This document shows, piece after piece, positions 1 through 9,193 of a stretch of DNA of 64,000 nt (position 1 is the stretch's first letter; every line of letters starts with the position of its first letter). This DNA comes from CAZSDU01 sp964429135 (lineage in GTDB: Bacteria > Bacteroidota > Bacteroidia > Bacteroidales > FEN-979). The stretch covers positions 33,666 to 97,665 of the forward strand of contig CAYSAU010000014.1 of NCBI GenBank assembly GCA_964429135.1, read 5' to 3'. Made by a program: the position numbers and the translations under genes. Below the pieces are notes generated by a model. It was not told the origin of the DNA, made no database searches, and worked only from the letters and a program-made list of their open reading frames with translations.

Positions 1-755
1 ATCCTTTCCAGGAACTCATGGCGGAAACTGGAAATACAGAGTAAGGAGGTCGCATCGGTCAGTTTCTTGAAATAAAATCCTTCTACTTCATCCAGCCGTC
101 TCCTCTTATCTTCCTCCGTAAGTGCGGGGATTGGCAGCTCCCTGATATAATTGGCTCCCGAAAATGACAGGATCCATCCGTCAACCAGCTTCCAATTCTC
201 TTTGATGAGCGAATGGTCCCTCATGTAAAAATCTGCGGTACCATCCGTGTACAGTCTGAACTTGACCTGTCCAGGCTTCCAGAATGCGGTATCAGCATCT
301 ATGATGAACCCGGTGTACATGCTGTCCTGCCTGGTAGTTCCTACTTTATAGGTGAAGGAGCTCCAAATGCCTTCCAACGGATCCTTTGCCGCCCGGATCC
401 TTTCAGCAAACTGAACCATGTCGGGCATGCATTTATCTGCTTTCCCGACTGCCGTCTTTTCCCCGGTTTCATCGTCTGATGCAAAAATGGAAATATGGCC
501 ATCCCGAAAAAAGGAGACGTATTCCTTCAGCAGTTTCACGCATTCTGGATCAGAGGTTGTTGAGGACCTTGCATCCAGGTTCTCCTTGAAATTCGTGTAA
601 AGCAGTTTATCCGGGGTTTTTTCATTGAAACCAGGGTAACTGGTCTCCACGGTTGTGATCATCCGGGTCAATGCCCTTCTGCAATCACAATCATCCTGGG
701 CATAACATACGGAATATGTTGTAAGAATCAACAATGCAGCAAGTGGTCTTTTCAT
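1..755 (-). CDS. S41-peptidase-like secreted protein, N-terminal part (runs off the window)
   Basis: An open frame on the minus strand starts at ATG 755 and has no stop before base 1, so only the first ~251 residues are seen. The start gives a signal peptide (MKRPLAALLILTTYSVCYAQ) followed by DDCDCRRAL and later YVSFFRDGHISIF. That Cys-rich opening and the 'FFRDGH' block resemble the N-terminal helical domain of Bacteroidota S41-type secreted peptidases. The catalytic domain would lie outside the window, so activity cannot be judged. The family call is inference from these short blocks; that it is a secreted, incomplete gene is seen directly. Confidence 0.7.
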   Translation of the reverse strand, partial: MKRPLAALLILTTYSVCYAQDDCDCRRALTRMITTVETSYPGFNEKTPDKLLYTNFKENLDARSSTTSDPECVKLLKEYVSFFRDGHISIFASDDETGEKTAVGKADKCMPDMVQFAERIRAAKDPLEGIWSSFTYKVGTTRQDSMYTGFIIDADTAFWKPGQVKFRLYTDGTADFYMRDHSLIKENWKLVDGWILSFSGANYIRELPIPALTEEDKRRRLDEVEGFYFKKLTDATSLLCISSFRHEFLER

Positions 756-901
756 ATTATTTTTTGTTTGCGGTTAAATAAATAGTTCCAAAGGTTTTTC
801 CTATTGGTCGTTATTTTGGTTTAGTTGAAATCTCCACGAAACTAATATTCATCGTACAATAAACGTCGCGTACGAGTTCGTGTTTGCGGAGAGTCTGCTT
901 T

Positions 902-2731
902 TCATGGGTTAGTTGAATGGGGAAACAGCGCAATATTATCGATGTTTAAATTCTTAATTACATATTCATTCCATGCATGCAACGATTTTTCATTTTTCCC
1001 CAGCTGTACGTCTTTAAGATAACGCCGGGTAATTATCGCAATACTTTCAATTGTTTCCTTATAAATGGAATCGACCTGTGCGACAGTCCATGATTTCAGG
1101 CTGAGTCCCTTTTCCATCTTTCGTCTTTCAATTTCACAGAGATCGAAACAGATATTTAAAAACACGGTCGTATAGGGTTGTTCAGGAAGATGAAAAAAAG
1201 TTTTACCGGCATCGAAAACAGTGTATGAACGATGATGCAGGGTGTCGCCCGATTGCGTAACATCCAGCAATATCTGGACTTTCAGATCATACAGGTTGCT
1301 TTGAATACTGTTGTTGATTTTTTCCTGTGGATAAATATTATTTTGAGCTAATTCCCGGTTCAGCCGAATTCGTTTATCGGGTGACCAAAAGGTATAATAG
1401 GAATCATACAATTTTGAAAATGTGGAATCGGTATGTGAAAATTTCAGAAAGTCTTTACCATAATTACCTTCTCCATAATTTATCAGATGACCATTTTGGG
1501 AAAAGAAACCCAGATTTTCCTTTTGCTTTTCGGTAAGACACAAGGTAAAATTGCTTTTCCAAAAAAAGTTATTGTATGGGATGAACGTCATTTTGCGATA
1601 ATCATCAAACCCATTATCGTATTCAAACCAGGGCAGAATGAAGGGATTGTCATAATCATAAAAATACAATACGCCTTTTGTGATGATGTCCCTTGTAATG
1701 ACCGAAGGAATTTCGACAGTTGGTTTTTCCCTGACACTCTTGTATGCTACATCGTAGTTAAAGTCAATATGATCAAGTAGCCCGGAGTTGCCGTCCTGCT
1801 TAATCGTAATATCTATTTTCAGGTTAACATTCAAGAGTGAATCCTTGGAAAACAATGGAAGGAAAGGGTGTTTCGAGGTATTTTCAATATTCAGGCTGAT
1901 CTTTCTCATCGCGAAGGTCTCTTTATCCATCCACACCTCACCTGAAAAGCAACTGATCTCCTTTTTCCGGGGTTGAAATTCAATCTGGTAGGTTTCATGA
2001 TCACCAGGTTTTATTTTAACACGGAAATATCTTTTCAATTCCCGTTTATTCAATTGAAAAGGGATAAAAGGATAGAACTCATCTCTTTTCGTAAGGTTAA
2101 TCCTGCTGATGGCTGCTGAAGCATTCAGGGTCAAAAAATACCGTTTATCCAGTACAGCCAGACCTAACTTCCCATTTTTAAAGCCCAGTTTTTCAAAGGA
2201 AATTCCATTCATGTATCCGTTATAATAGCACTCCAGTTGCTCAATCGGTTGCTCTTTGGTTTGGGTCTCTATACCGTAGTACACCTTTGCCGTGCGGCTG
2301 GTTTGATCCATTATAAGTTTCCTTCTGCACCGGTCCAGGATGTCGAAAATAAAGTCGTCCTTTGAATGAATAACAACCTCATCCAGGAGAACATCTTTCC
2401 GTTTCAGCAATATGGAAAGGTTCTTCAACAGAAGTGTAACCGGGATGGCCTGAGGCTCGTACCCCACATAGGAGAATAGCAGGGTGTCTTTGTTGGGGTC
2501 GACAGAAATATGGAACATCCCCTCACCGTTTGTTATCGTCCCTTTCGTGCTTCCCTTGACTGAAATACTGCAGTAGAGCAAGGGCTCCTCTGTTTTGGAA
2601 TCTTTAACCCAACCCTCGACGGTGGTTTGTGCAAAGGAACAGACCGAGCAAAACAGCATGATGACTGTCAGATAGAATCGCAAACCATTCAGGATGCCTA
2701 TATCTTTATTCGATTGACTGTTAAAATTCAT
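902..2731 (-). CDS. CarboxypepD_reg-like domain surface protein
   Basis: 609 residues. A long n-region and hydrophobic stretch end in CSFAQ, a plausible signal peptidase site, so it is exported. Residues ~37-110 form a CarboxypepD_reg-like (PF13715) beta-sandwich: VEGWVKDSKTEEPLLYCSI, the typical KGT-TNGEG block, then SYVGY. About 490 residues follow that do not look like a TonB receptor barrel. They contain a block with SGEVWMDKETFAMRKISL, also seen in loose form in the proteins at 10688 and 13439, so all three appear distantly related. It lies 15 bp after the metalloprotease gene at 2747 and could share its transcript. Function unknown; probably periplasmic or outer-membrane associated. Confidence 0.75.
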   Translation of the reverse strand: MNFNSQSNKDIGILNGLRFYLTVIMLFCSVCSFAQTTVEGWVKDSKTEEPLLYCSISVKGSTKGTITNGEGMFHISVDPNKDTLLFSYVGYEPQAIPVTLLLKNLSILLKRKDVLLDEVVIHSKDDFIFDILDRCRRKLIMDQTSRTAKVYYGIETQTKEQPIEQLECYYNGYMNGISFEKLGFKNGKLGLAVLDKRYFLTLNASAAISRINLTKRDEFYPFIPFQLNKRELKRYFRVKIKPGDHETYQIEFQPRKKEISCFSGEVWMDKETFAMRKISLNIENTSKHPFLPLFSKDSLLNVNLKIDITIKQDGNSGLLDHIDFNYDVAYKSVREKPTVEIPSVITRDIITKGVLYFYDYDNPFILPWFEYDNGFDDYRKMTFIPYNNFFWKSNFTLCLTEKQKENLGFFSQNGHLINYGEGNYGKDFLKFSHTDSTFSKLYDSYYTFWSPDKRIRLNRELAQNNIYPQEKINNSIQSNLYDLKVQILLDVTQSGDTLHHRSYTVFDAGKTFFHLPEQPYTTVFLNICFDLCEIERRKMEKGLSLKSWTVAQVDSIYKETIESIAIITRRYLKDVQLGKNEKSLHAWNEYVIKNLNIDNIALFPHSTNP

Positions 2732-2746
2732 TGACCACCGCCATTA

Positions 2747-3400
2747 CTACTTTCCATAAATTGCCTGTATCCCCTGAATGTCTCCCTGCTGAAGCGTTTC
2801 ATAACACTGGTTTGGGTTCATTACATTGTTGCTGAGAACATGTCCCAACCCCAGAACATGCCCGATCTCATGTAGTGCCAGGTAGTAATATGAATCACAT
2901 GTGGCATTCGCGATAGGCCTGATGACCAACAAACCTGCCAACTGATGACAAGGTTCGCCTGAAAAAGGCGGATATCCCAGTCCTCCCTGTGTGATATTGG
3001 CAATTGCAATTCGTATATCTGCTTTTTCATTATTTGGGATCTCAATAAATTTTAAAGGTACCACAGATGTCCATTCTAAAAGTGCTTTCTTGATACTTTC
3101 TTTTGAACTATCGATGACCTGATTAAAAGACAAGCTGATTACATCATCCTGCGAATGCGTATTAAATGTATAACCTGAATCCAAAAATGAGTAAGACAGT
3201 GTTAAAGAGTCTGAACGCTGAATTTGCCTGGAATTGGTCATATCCCATTGGAGACCGAACAGGCAATACGCCGCCTGACTTGAGCCATCACAATTTGAAA
3301 ATATGAGATCGTTGCAAACAGAAAATCTGTTGCACTCTTCCTTATTACAAGAAGCAATAATCAAAACAAAAAGAAAAAACAACATCTTTTTATGGTTCAT
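2747..3400 (-). CDS. Matrixin-type zinc metalloprotease lipoprotein
   Basis: 217 residues. The N-terminus MNHKKMLFF..IIASC is a lipoprotein signal with Cys18 as the lipidated residue. The C-terminal half carries the metzincin zinc motif H177-E178-x-x-H181-x-x-G-x-x-H187 (HEIGHVLGLGH), then a Met-turn candidate VMNP at ~193-196, and ends QGIQAIYGK, as is usual for matrixins (peptidase family M10). There is no obvious pro-domain cysteine switch. Its ATG overlaps the stop of the preceding SDR gene (ATGA, 3397-3400), so the two are probably translationally coupled. Substrate unknown. Confidence 0.85.
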   Translation of the reverse strand: MNHKKMLFFLFVLIIASCNKEECNRFSVCNDLIFSNCDGSSQAAYCLFGLQWDMTNSRQIQRSDSLTLSYSFLDSGYTFNTHSQDDVISLSFNQVIDSSKESIKKALLEWTSVVPLKFIEIPNNEKADIRIAIANITQGGLGYPPFSGEPCHQLAGLLVIRPIANATCDSYYYLALHEIGHVLGLGHVLSNNVMNPNQCYETLQQGDIQGIQAIYGK

Positions 3401-4323
3401 GGTGTGTGCATCGTATTTGCATATCTAGAAATTTTGTCGGCAATTTGAGTGGTTTTTTCGTCCTTGCATAGTTGCAGGCTGGCTAACCATAATCTATCCT
3501 GCATTGCCCGATTTAAAACGATTTCTTCCTCAGTAATATCAGTAAATTTTTTTTTCCACGTCATAAACCTGCCTGATTTCTTCAGGCTCTCTTCCATTTT
3601 CTCAGTAAACAAAGGAGCCATGATCATCCCACATTTTTCTATTGAAATAAATGTTCCCAACATCTTCATGAGCGTCGCCATTATTCTCATGGGAACAGGA
3701 ATAATATTCAGTTGATTACTCCATACTGTTTCAGATATTTCAAAACCAATAAAGGAAAGTTTTGATCCTTTTATACCCCTATGCAAATGATGTAACTTCA
3801 CCAAGAACATTCTTTTAGCAACCATGGCCTGATGGATGCCGCTTACATAACTCCAGGACTTTTTCATCTGCATATCATTCCAGCATATTTTACCCCCCCT
3901 GGTGACATTGAAAATGATTCTCCCCCCATTTTCAGCGTTTTCCAATAAATTCAATAAATTCAACGTCAACATAAAATGAGATAAATAATTGACTTGAAAA
4001 TGTGAATCCATTCCATCTTCAGTTTCTACCCTTTGGGCCGCATAACCTAAACCGGCATTGATAAAGATACCATCCAGAAACGTATGTTTACTTTGAATCT
4101 CATTGATCGCATGCTTAACATCGCTGAGTTTGGCAAGGTCACATTGAATAATGGATATTTTATTATTCATGGTGATGCTTTCAATTTCCCTGATCGTTGA
4201 CTCACCAAGTTCTTTGGATCTGCACAGCAGGATGATTTCATGCATCTGTTGATCAATTCCTGCCAATACTTTCGCAACTCCTTTTCCCATGCCGTTGGTG
4301 CCGCCAGTTACTAATATTTTCAT
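3397..4323 (-). CDS. SDR-family oxidoreductase with degenerate active site
   Basis: 308 residues. The Rossmann opening MKILVTGGTNGMGKG is the TGxxxGxG nucleotide-binding motif, with INAG at 88-91 and the structural Asn in FQVNYLSHF (~112), as in classical/retinol-dehydrogenase-like SDRs. Aligning on Lys170 (MVAKRMF), the catalytic Tyr of YxxxK is Ala166, and the Ser that normally follows beta5 is replaced in FNVTRGG. The fold is clear but standard SDR chemistry is doubtful. It overlaps the downstream metalloprotease by 4 bp (ATGA). It could be a cofactor-binding or scaffold protein, or use other residues. Confidence 0.75.
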   Translation of the reverse strand: MKILVTGGTNGMGKGVAKVLAGIDQQMHEIILLCRSKELGESTIREIESITMNNKISIIQCDLAKLSDVKHAINEIQSKHTFLDGIFINAGLGYAAQRVETEDGMDSHFQVNYLSHFMLTLNLLNLLENAENGGRIIFNVTRGGKICWNDMQMKKSWSYVSGIHQAMVAKRMFLVKLHHLHRGIKGSKLSFIGFEISETVWSNQLNIIPVPMRIMATLMKMLGTFISIEKCGMIMAPLFTEKMEESLKKSGRFMTWKKKFTDITEEEIVLNRAMQDRLWLASLQLCKDEKTTQIADKISRYANTMHTP

Positions 4324-4462
4324 TGTTAATTCCTCCTTAATTATATTGGTTCTTGTCTTTTGTACTCACTACATGCCATCATTTTGCATGCAGCCATTCT
4401 TATTTCACGGGTTATCTTCTGTGAAACAAGCGTAGCAGCAATTATGGCACTATTGTCCACCT

Positions 4463-5581
4463 TTATTTGCTTATTTTTTCGAGCATCGACCTGGAGCGGA
4501 CATCATCCGGATCAATTTCTAGGGCTTTTTTAAAGCAGCCCTTCGCTGTGTTGAGATCCTCCTTTTGATAACAGGTTAATCCAAATCCATAATAATAGAT
4601 CGCTATGTTTGGGTACAGTTTGATCAGGTACCTGAACCAGTCAATCGCCTCATCGAACTTTTTTTCATTTTTCAGGTTGAGGGCCATATCGAACAGCACA
4701 TCACCTTTGGGTAGAACCGTAAAGCCATACTTTCTCGATAGTTCATCGAAATGGGATTTCATCTGAGCGATGCTGAATTTTCGCATTTCCAGGGTGACCG
4801 TGCATTCGGAGAAGAAAAAGAGCAGCGCATTGTGCAGCGAGGCGTAAGGCACATGGCCGTCGTTGCGGATCATTTCAAGCTTCCATGTGAATCCCTCCGG
4901 CGATTTCTGTTCAAGTATCTTCTCAAATTCCTGAATCGTATCCAGCACTTCAACATAATCCAACTCTCCGTGGTTCACGTATAGTTTTTTTATGAGTCCG
5001 CGGTTGGTCTCCAGAAATCTTCTGGTTTCATTCAACAGGAAACTAGGGCACCAGCCCAGCATCGGACTGGCAATTACATAGGCATCAAAGAGTGCGGGAT
5101 GAAACAGGAGGTTGATTAATACGTACAGCCCGCTGTTTGATTGCCCTGCCAGTATTTTATAATTGTTGGTACTGTAGTTTTTATTGATTTCGGGAATCAG
5201 TTCCTTTTCCAGAAAACTGTAAAATTTCTCGGCCATTTTCAATTGATCTGAATCATCAGGGCAGCCCCAGTAGTTTTGTGCCACACCAGTATTCGATATC
5301 CCGATGAGGATCATATCAGGAATCCGCTCGCTGCTGAGGTTGTCAATCGTGGCGCAGGCATTGGCAAAGGTTGCAGCGCACTGGCCGTTCATCAGATACA
5401 CAACAGGATAGGTCATGTTAGATCCGGAGTACCCATCCGGTAGGTGAACAAGATAGGAGACTTCACCACACAGGATTCCGGAATTGAAACTGTTTACCTG
5501 CCCGATGGTGACAGGCTCCTGGGCAATGAGGTTCGCCTGCGACATCAGGAAGCAGGTCATTACAAACAGAATATATTTCAT
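4463..5581 (-). CDS. Secreted PF00756-type esterase with C-terminal TPR
   Basis: ATG 5581 is preferred (372 residues) because it gives the clean signal peptide MKYILFVMTCFLMSQANLIAQ; ATG 5593 would add four residues. The body is an alpha/beta hydrolase of the esterase D/enterobactin esterase type: PVVYLMNGQ, nucleophile elbow GQSNSG, acid candidate in GELDYVEV and His in NDGHVPYASL. The last ~100 residues contain TPR-like helices (YYYGFGLTCYQKEDLNTAKG.. ALEIDPDD), an extension often seen in this subfamily in Bacteroidota. It is followed on the same strand by the SDR gene. The 6 kb gene is a relative. Substrate unknown; ferric-siderophore hydrolysis is one family possibility. Confidence 0.8.
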   Translation of the reverse strand: MKYILFVMTCFLMSQANLIAQEPVTIGQVNSFNSGILCGEVSYLVHLPDGYSGSNMTYPVVYLMNGQCAATFANACATIDNLSSERIPDMILIGISNTGVAQNYWGCPDDSDQLKMAEKFYSFLEKELIPEINKNYSTNNYKILAGQSNSGLYVLINLLFHPALFDAYVIASPMLGWCPSFLLNETRRFLETNRGLIKKLYVNHGELDYVEVLDTIQEFEKILEQKSPEGFTWKLEMIRNDGHVPYASLHNALLFFFSECTVTLEMRKFSIAQMKSHFDELSRKYGFTVLPKGDVLFDMALNLKNEKKFDEAIDWFRYLIKLYPNIAIYYYGFGLTCYQKEDLNTAKGCFKKALEIDPDDVRSRSMLEKISK

Positions 5582-5776
5582 GGATTCATGCATTTAGTGT
5601 TCATTCCTGCCCTGATTTTCATGGCATTGGTGTGTTAGAAACCACGTGTGCAGCGCATGAACTCGAATAAGCAGAAAAGAATCCGATCGTTGATTTCATT
5701 TAAAAGTGGAATTTGATCATGCAGGGAAAAAGGATGACTGATTTTTCCGGCAAAATAACTGCCTATTTTAACCCTG

Positions 5777-5810
5777 GTCGACCGTTATCGTGTTAAAGGA
5801 CTGTTTATTT
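5777..5810. repeat. Short repeat copy A upstream of esterase gene
   Basis: This stretch matches 6775-6808 at 29 of 34 positions by eye (shared gtcgaccgtt, then ggactgttt). Both copies sit upstream of a minus-strand esterase gene, at different distances (about 195 bp here, 65 bp for copy B from its chosen start). They may be remnants of a segmental duplication or a shared regulatory element. Confidence 0.6.
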
Positions 5811-5835
5811 AAGGAAGAGGTGGTGTCCCGGCAAG

Positions 5836-5863
5836 CGTCTTTGCTTTTTCGCAAAAAATGACG
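5836..5863 (-). terminator. Possible hairpin after the 6 kb esterase gene
   Basis: An interrupted inverted repeat (CGTC-TTTGC, loop, GCAAA-AAAT-GACG) lies 20 bp beyond the stop of the esterase at 5883 on the minus strand. It has a 4-nt bulge and no convincing U-tract, so a terminator role is only suggested. Confidence 0.3.
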
Positions 5864-5882
5864 GTGAGTTTAACATTCGTTG

Positions 5883-6710
5883 TTATTTTTTATTTTCAGG
5901 TTTCCAGTTTTTATATATCATTTCAAAACCTGCACATATGCTTTTAAATCCCAAAGAGTTATGAGATTCATTTTTATAATGTACGTAATCCCATATTAAT
6001 CCTTCCGGTGCATTTTTTTCAAGCGCATCAATAAAAGGAAAAACTCCCATTTCCTTTTCATTTGACAACGAAATAAAAATTGATTTTTTAATATTTTTAT
6101 GGTTCTTCATAAAATTTGGAATTTTTTTGACATAAGATTGATCGTCATACCATAAACTTGGATCAATGCATATGAACGAGTTGAATAAATCAGGTTGGTT
6201 TTCTAAAGCATAAATAGCAAACAATCCACCGGCTGAATGTCCAATAATACAACGGTCAAAAGCAGCCGGATATGCTGAATCAATAAAACTGACCAATTCT
6301 GAACTAATAAACTTAAGGAATTTATCTGCCCCACCACCTGTTGGGCACTCTTTCGAAGGAGAGGGCAAATAATCTTTTTCTCTGTCACTGGAAACAATAC
6401 CCACCAGTATCATTGGAGGTAAGGTTTTTAACACTACAGAATAATAATTTATAATACCGAAGGTCGCAAAAAGATTGTTTCCAACATCTAAAACATAGAC
6501 TACTGGAAATTTTTCCTCTGGCATATCTTTATAGTTATAAGGAGGTATAACAACAATGGTTTTCCGTTCGTTTAATATTTTGGAATCAAAGTGGATTTTA
6601 TCACCTATCACTAAATCACCATACTTTTGCTGGGCTAAGCATATGTTTGACTGACAATAAGTTAAAAGTAAAATGAAGTAAAGGATTAATTGTATTTTAC
6701 CTGTTTTCAT
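5883..6710 (-). CDS. Secreted PF00756-type esterase
   Basis: Start chosen at ATG 6710 (275 residues) because MKTGKIQLILYFILLLTYC..CLAQQ is a good signal peptide; ATG 6737 would add nine basic residues. It shows an alpha/beta hydrolase of the same family as the protein at 4463: FPVVYVLDVGNN, PPMILVGIVSSDRE, nucleophile elbow GHSAGG, and His in NESHNSLGF. The DRxxDY-like block (DREKDYLPSP) is typical of enterobactin-esterase-like and related hydrolases. It lacks the TPR tail of its neighbour. Probably periplasmic or secreted; substrate unknown. Confidence 0.8.
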   Translation of the reverse strand: MKTGKIQLILYFILLLTYCQSNICLAQQKYGDLVIGDKIHFDSKILNERKTIVVIPPYNYKDMPEEKFPVVYVLDVGNNLFATFGIINYYSVVLKTLPPMILVGIVSSDREKDYLPSPSKECPTGGGADKFLKFISSELVSFIDSAYPAAFDRCIIGHSAGGLFAIYALENQPDLFNSFICIDPSLWYDDQSYVKKIPNFMKNHKNIKKSIFISLSNEKEMGVFPFIDALEKNAPEGLIWDYVHYKNESHNSLGFKSICAGFEMIYKNWKPENKK

Positions 6711-6774
6711 ATATAGTCTTTTAATCATGCGATACATTGTCCTGTTGGAATTATTACAATGAATGTTGACACCT

Positions 6775-6808
6775 GTCGACCGTTTCCGTTTTAACGGACT
6801 GTTTTTTT
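6775..6808. repeat. Short repeat copy B upstream of esterase gene
   Basis: Second copy of the repeat at 5777-5810. This copy contains the inverted repeat CCGTT-TT-AACGG (6786-6797), partly eroded in copy A. It lies just upstream of the esterase at 5883-6710, where a promoter or operator is expected. Confidence 0.6.
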
Positions 6809-6839
6809 GAAGGCGGATCAGAGAGTAGTGTCTGTTTAC

Positions 6840-7979
6840 TCACTCCAACATGAATTTTTTATAAAATTGTTCTTTGCCGGTCAATACAATGACAAAATAT
6901 ATCCCCTTGGAAAATCCTGCTAAATTAACAGTAATATTCGACAGATCATGGTATGTGTCGGATAGCACCAATTTCCCTTCAATATTAAATATTTTGATAG
7001 AAATCTCCTTGTAAGATTTCCCATCAAACAAAATATTAATCCTCTCCTTTGCCGGGTTTGGCACGACCTGAAAATTTTTTCCGGGAGTTTCAGATGACTC
7101 ATGAGTCCCGGTGAAAATTACGGTTCTCAAACTGTCGATCAGATCATTAATTTTCACCCAGTAAATTGAACTTGGACTGCTATAACCGCTTTCGTAAAAT
7201 AGATATTTATTGTCTGCGGTGACGAAAGGCCCGAAATCGTCATCCGGAGTATTTACCCTTGTCCCCAGGTTTTGAGGATTGGTCCATGTGCCTGTGTTGT
7301 CTTTGAAACTAATATACAAGTCAGTAGTTCCGTGACCACCGGGCCTGTTGGACATGAAAATCATGAATGACTCATCCTTTGAAAGAAAGAAGTCGCCTTC
7401 GTTTGACCCCGAGTTAACCGTAGACCCTAATCCAAGCAAGGTAGTATCGGAATTCTCTATTGCCAGCTTACAGATGTCAAACTGACCAAGTCCCTGCGCG
7501 GGGTGCGATGAAAAATAAAATTTACCACTCTCTGTTTCATTAAGGGAATGAACCTGGAATGAATTTAAAAACCGTGAAGGAGGAGCCCAGCTTGTTGCTG
7601 TTCTGTGAGAAATCCAGCCATCCCGGTAATTATTATTTTCAAAATACAAACGCTCCCCATCCGGGGATAATGAAAGGCAATAGTAATTGTTAAATAGAGG
7701 GAAAGGACCATTCCAGGCAGCATTTTCATACTTGTAGTATTTAAATCTGAAAAAGGTCCAGCTGTTGTTTGTTTCTTCGAAAAAGATCTCCGTTCCATCC
7801 GCTGAAATGGCAATTTTTTCAACAGCGTAGTAACCCGGATCCGGAGTGAGGTTAAAAATCTTTCTGATAGTACCGGGAGGTGTTTGCCCCAGGTAGGAGA
7901 CAGAATCAGGAATGTTTTGCGATAAGGCAGTTCCAATAAACCAACCTGCAAGCAACAATGTCAACCTTAATTTTTTCAT
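6840..7979 (-). CDS. PD40 (WD40-like) repeat protein with type IX secretion tail
   Basis: 379 residues with signal peptide MKKLRLTLLLAGWFIGTALSQ. The centre has PD40/TolB-like beta-propeller repeats: ISADGTEIFFEE, LSPDGERLYFE, LSKDESFMIFMSNRPGG, VTADNKYLFYES. The last ~85 residues are a type A type IX secretion sorting domain: VVPNPAKERINI, IKIFNIEGKLV, LAGFSKGIYFVIV, and an end in KKFMLE. The protein should therefore cross the outer membrane by T9SS and be attached or released there. The T9SS machinery itself is not in this window. Binding partner unknown. Confidence 0.85.
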   Translation of the reverse strand: MKKLRLTLLLAGWFIGTALSQNIPDSVSYLGQTPPGTIRKIFNLTPDPGYYAVEKIAISADGTEIFFEETNNSWTFFRFKYYKYENAAWNGPFPLFNNYYCLSLSPDGERLYFENNNYRDGWISHRTATSWAPPSRFLNSFQVHSLNETESGKFYFSSHPAQGLGQFDICKLAIENSDTTLLGLGSTVNSGSNEGDFFLSKDESFMIFMSNRPGGHGTTDLYISFKDNTGTWTNPQNLGTRVNTPDDDFGPFVTADNKYLFYESGYSSPSSIYWVKINDLIDSLRTVIFTGTHESSETPGKNFQVVPNPAKERINILFDGKSYKEISIKIFNIEGKLVLSDTYHDLSNITVNLAGFSKGIYFVIVLTGKEQFYKKFMLE

Positions 7980-8070
7980 GGGAATATCTGTTTTTAGTGA
8001 AAAACTTCACAAATAAAACAAGGATTCCCTGTCTGCAGGTTCAGAAACAGGTTCCCGAACCAATAATAAT

Positions 8071-9168
8071 TCAGATTTCATGTTGCCTGGTTTTCTCCCT
8101 GAATTCCTTTGGTGTCATGCCTGTATAAGTTTTAAACAATTCATTGAAAGCAGACTTGGAATTGAATCCTGCTGCATAGTATACCTCCTGGATGGTCTTT
8201 TCGCCCCGGGTATCCCCGGAGAGCACCCTGACGCATTCTTTAATCCGGAATTCATTAATCAGGCTCCTGAAATTCATCTTAAATGATTCGTTGATTACCT
8301 GTGAAAGCATCCTTTTATTAATTGAAATTTTTGTAGCTACATGGTTCAACGACAATTCCGGATTTAAATATGGTTTTTCAAGCTCCAGGTAGCTGTTCAG
8401 TTTTTGCAAGTAGTCGGATTTATCACGGTCATTCAACCTGCTGCTTCTATACTTAAAGGCGCAGTAAATGTCTGGCTTCAACAATAACACAAACATGATT
8501 ATCAGTGTTAAAACAAGGATCAGCAGCATACAGATGCTACTGGTATAGGCACACCAGCCAGGTTGTCTCAAAATCACATAAACGGAAAAGAAATTGAGCT
8601 GAACGATCCAGATCGTTATAAAGCCATATAAAACAATTTGTAACCAGTTTACTACAGAAAAGTCACTGAACCCGTGAACCACAGGATTGAACTGAACATT
8701 CATTTTTTTTAGATAATCTATGGAGAAGATGATGTAAACAAGACTCTGAATAAGGCAGACTGCATCAACATAAAGCCCTGCCCCTGCAATCACATTCAGG
8801 TCGAAGTTAAAATAGCCGAAAAAACCCAGGCTGCAAAAAAATGGAATAAAATGAATGAAATGAATTGTAATTGGTTTGTTTTTATTGAGAAACGCTCTGA
8901 GGTAATAATACATCAAAGGTGCGGCTGTGAGCCGGGTTAATTTAAACACATAAATGTACAGATGAGATCTGATAAAATACTGATTCGCATAATTCCCCAT
9001 TGCCAGTGCGATAAATATCTGTAACCCGAAAACAATCAACAGGGCTGCTAAAATTCTATTCTCAATTCTACTGCCTTTGGGAGTTAATAAAAAGAAAAAG
9101 AACAGCAAAGTGGTCATAAACATGCCCAGCAGTGCCACACTGTAGATGAATAATGTCATACTATTCAT
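8071..9168 (-). CDS. 7TM-type AraC-family transcriptional regulator (copy 1)
   Basis: Start set at ATG 9168 (365 residues). An earlier ATG at 9285 would overlap the upstream gene and add a non-membrane leader. The N-terminal ~230 residues contain about seven hydrophobic segments, starting MTLFIYSVALLGMFMTTLLFFFFLLTPKG. The C-terminal ~110 residues are an AraC/XylS double helix-turn-helix (ISINKRMLSQVINESF.. ; YYAAGFNSKSAFNELFKTYTGMTPKEFR). This is a membrane-anchored one-component regulator. Its paralogue lies 25 bp upstream at 9194 with the same layout (shared RQPGWCAYT / RRPGWCAYT). Ligand unknown. Confidence 0.85.
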   Translation of the reverse strand: MNSMTLFIYSVALLGMFMTTLLFFFFLLTPKGSRIENRILAALLIVFGLQIFIALAMGNYANQYFIRSHLYIYVFKLTRLTAAPLMYYYLRAFLNKNKPITIHFIHFIPFFCSLGFFGYFNFDLNVIAGAGLYVDAVCLIQSLVYIIFSIDYLKKMNVQFNPVVHGFSDFSVVNWLQIVLYGFITIWIVQLNFFSVYVILRQPGWCAYTSSICMLLILVLTLIIMFVLLLKPDIYCAFKYRSSRLNDRDKSDYLQKLNSYLELEKPYLNPELSLNHVATKISINKRMLSQVINESFKMNFRSLINEFRIKECVRVLSGDTRGEKTIQEVYYAAGFNSKSAFNELFKTYTGMTPKEFREKTRQHEI

Positions 9169-9193
9169 GGTGTAATTCCAAACAGGATCCAGG

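Noticed and set aside
7980..8070. GGTTC-CC-GAACC palindrome near 8050 as terminator
   Set aside because: The stem is only 5 bp with a 2-nt loop and no T-run, too weak to call.
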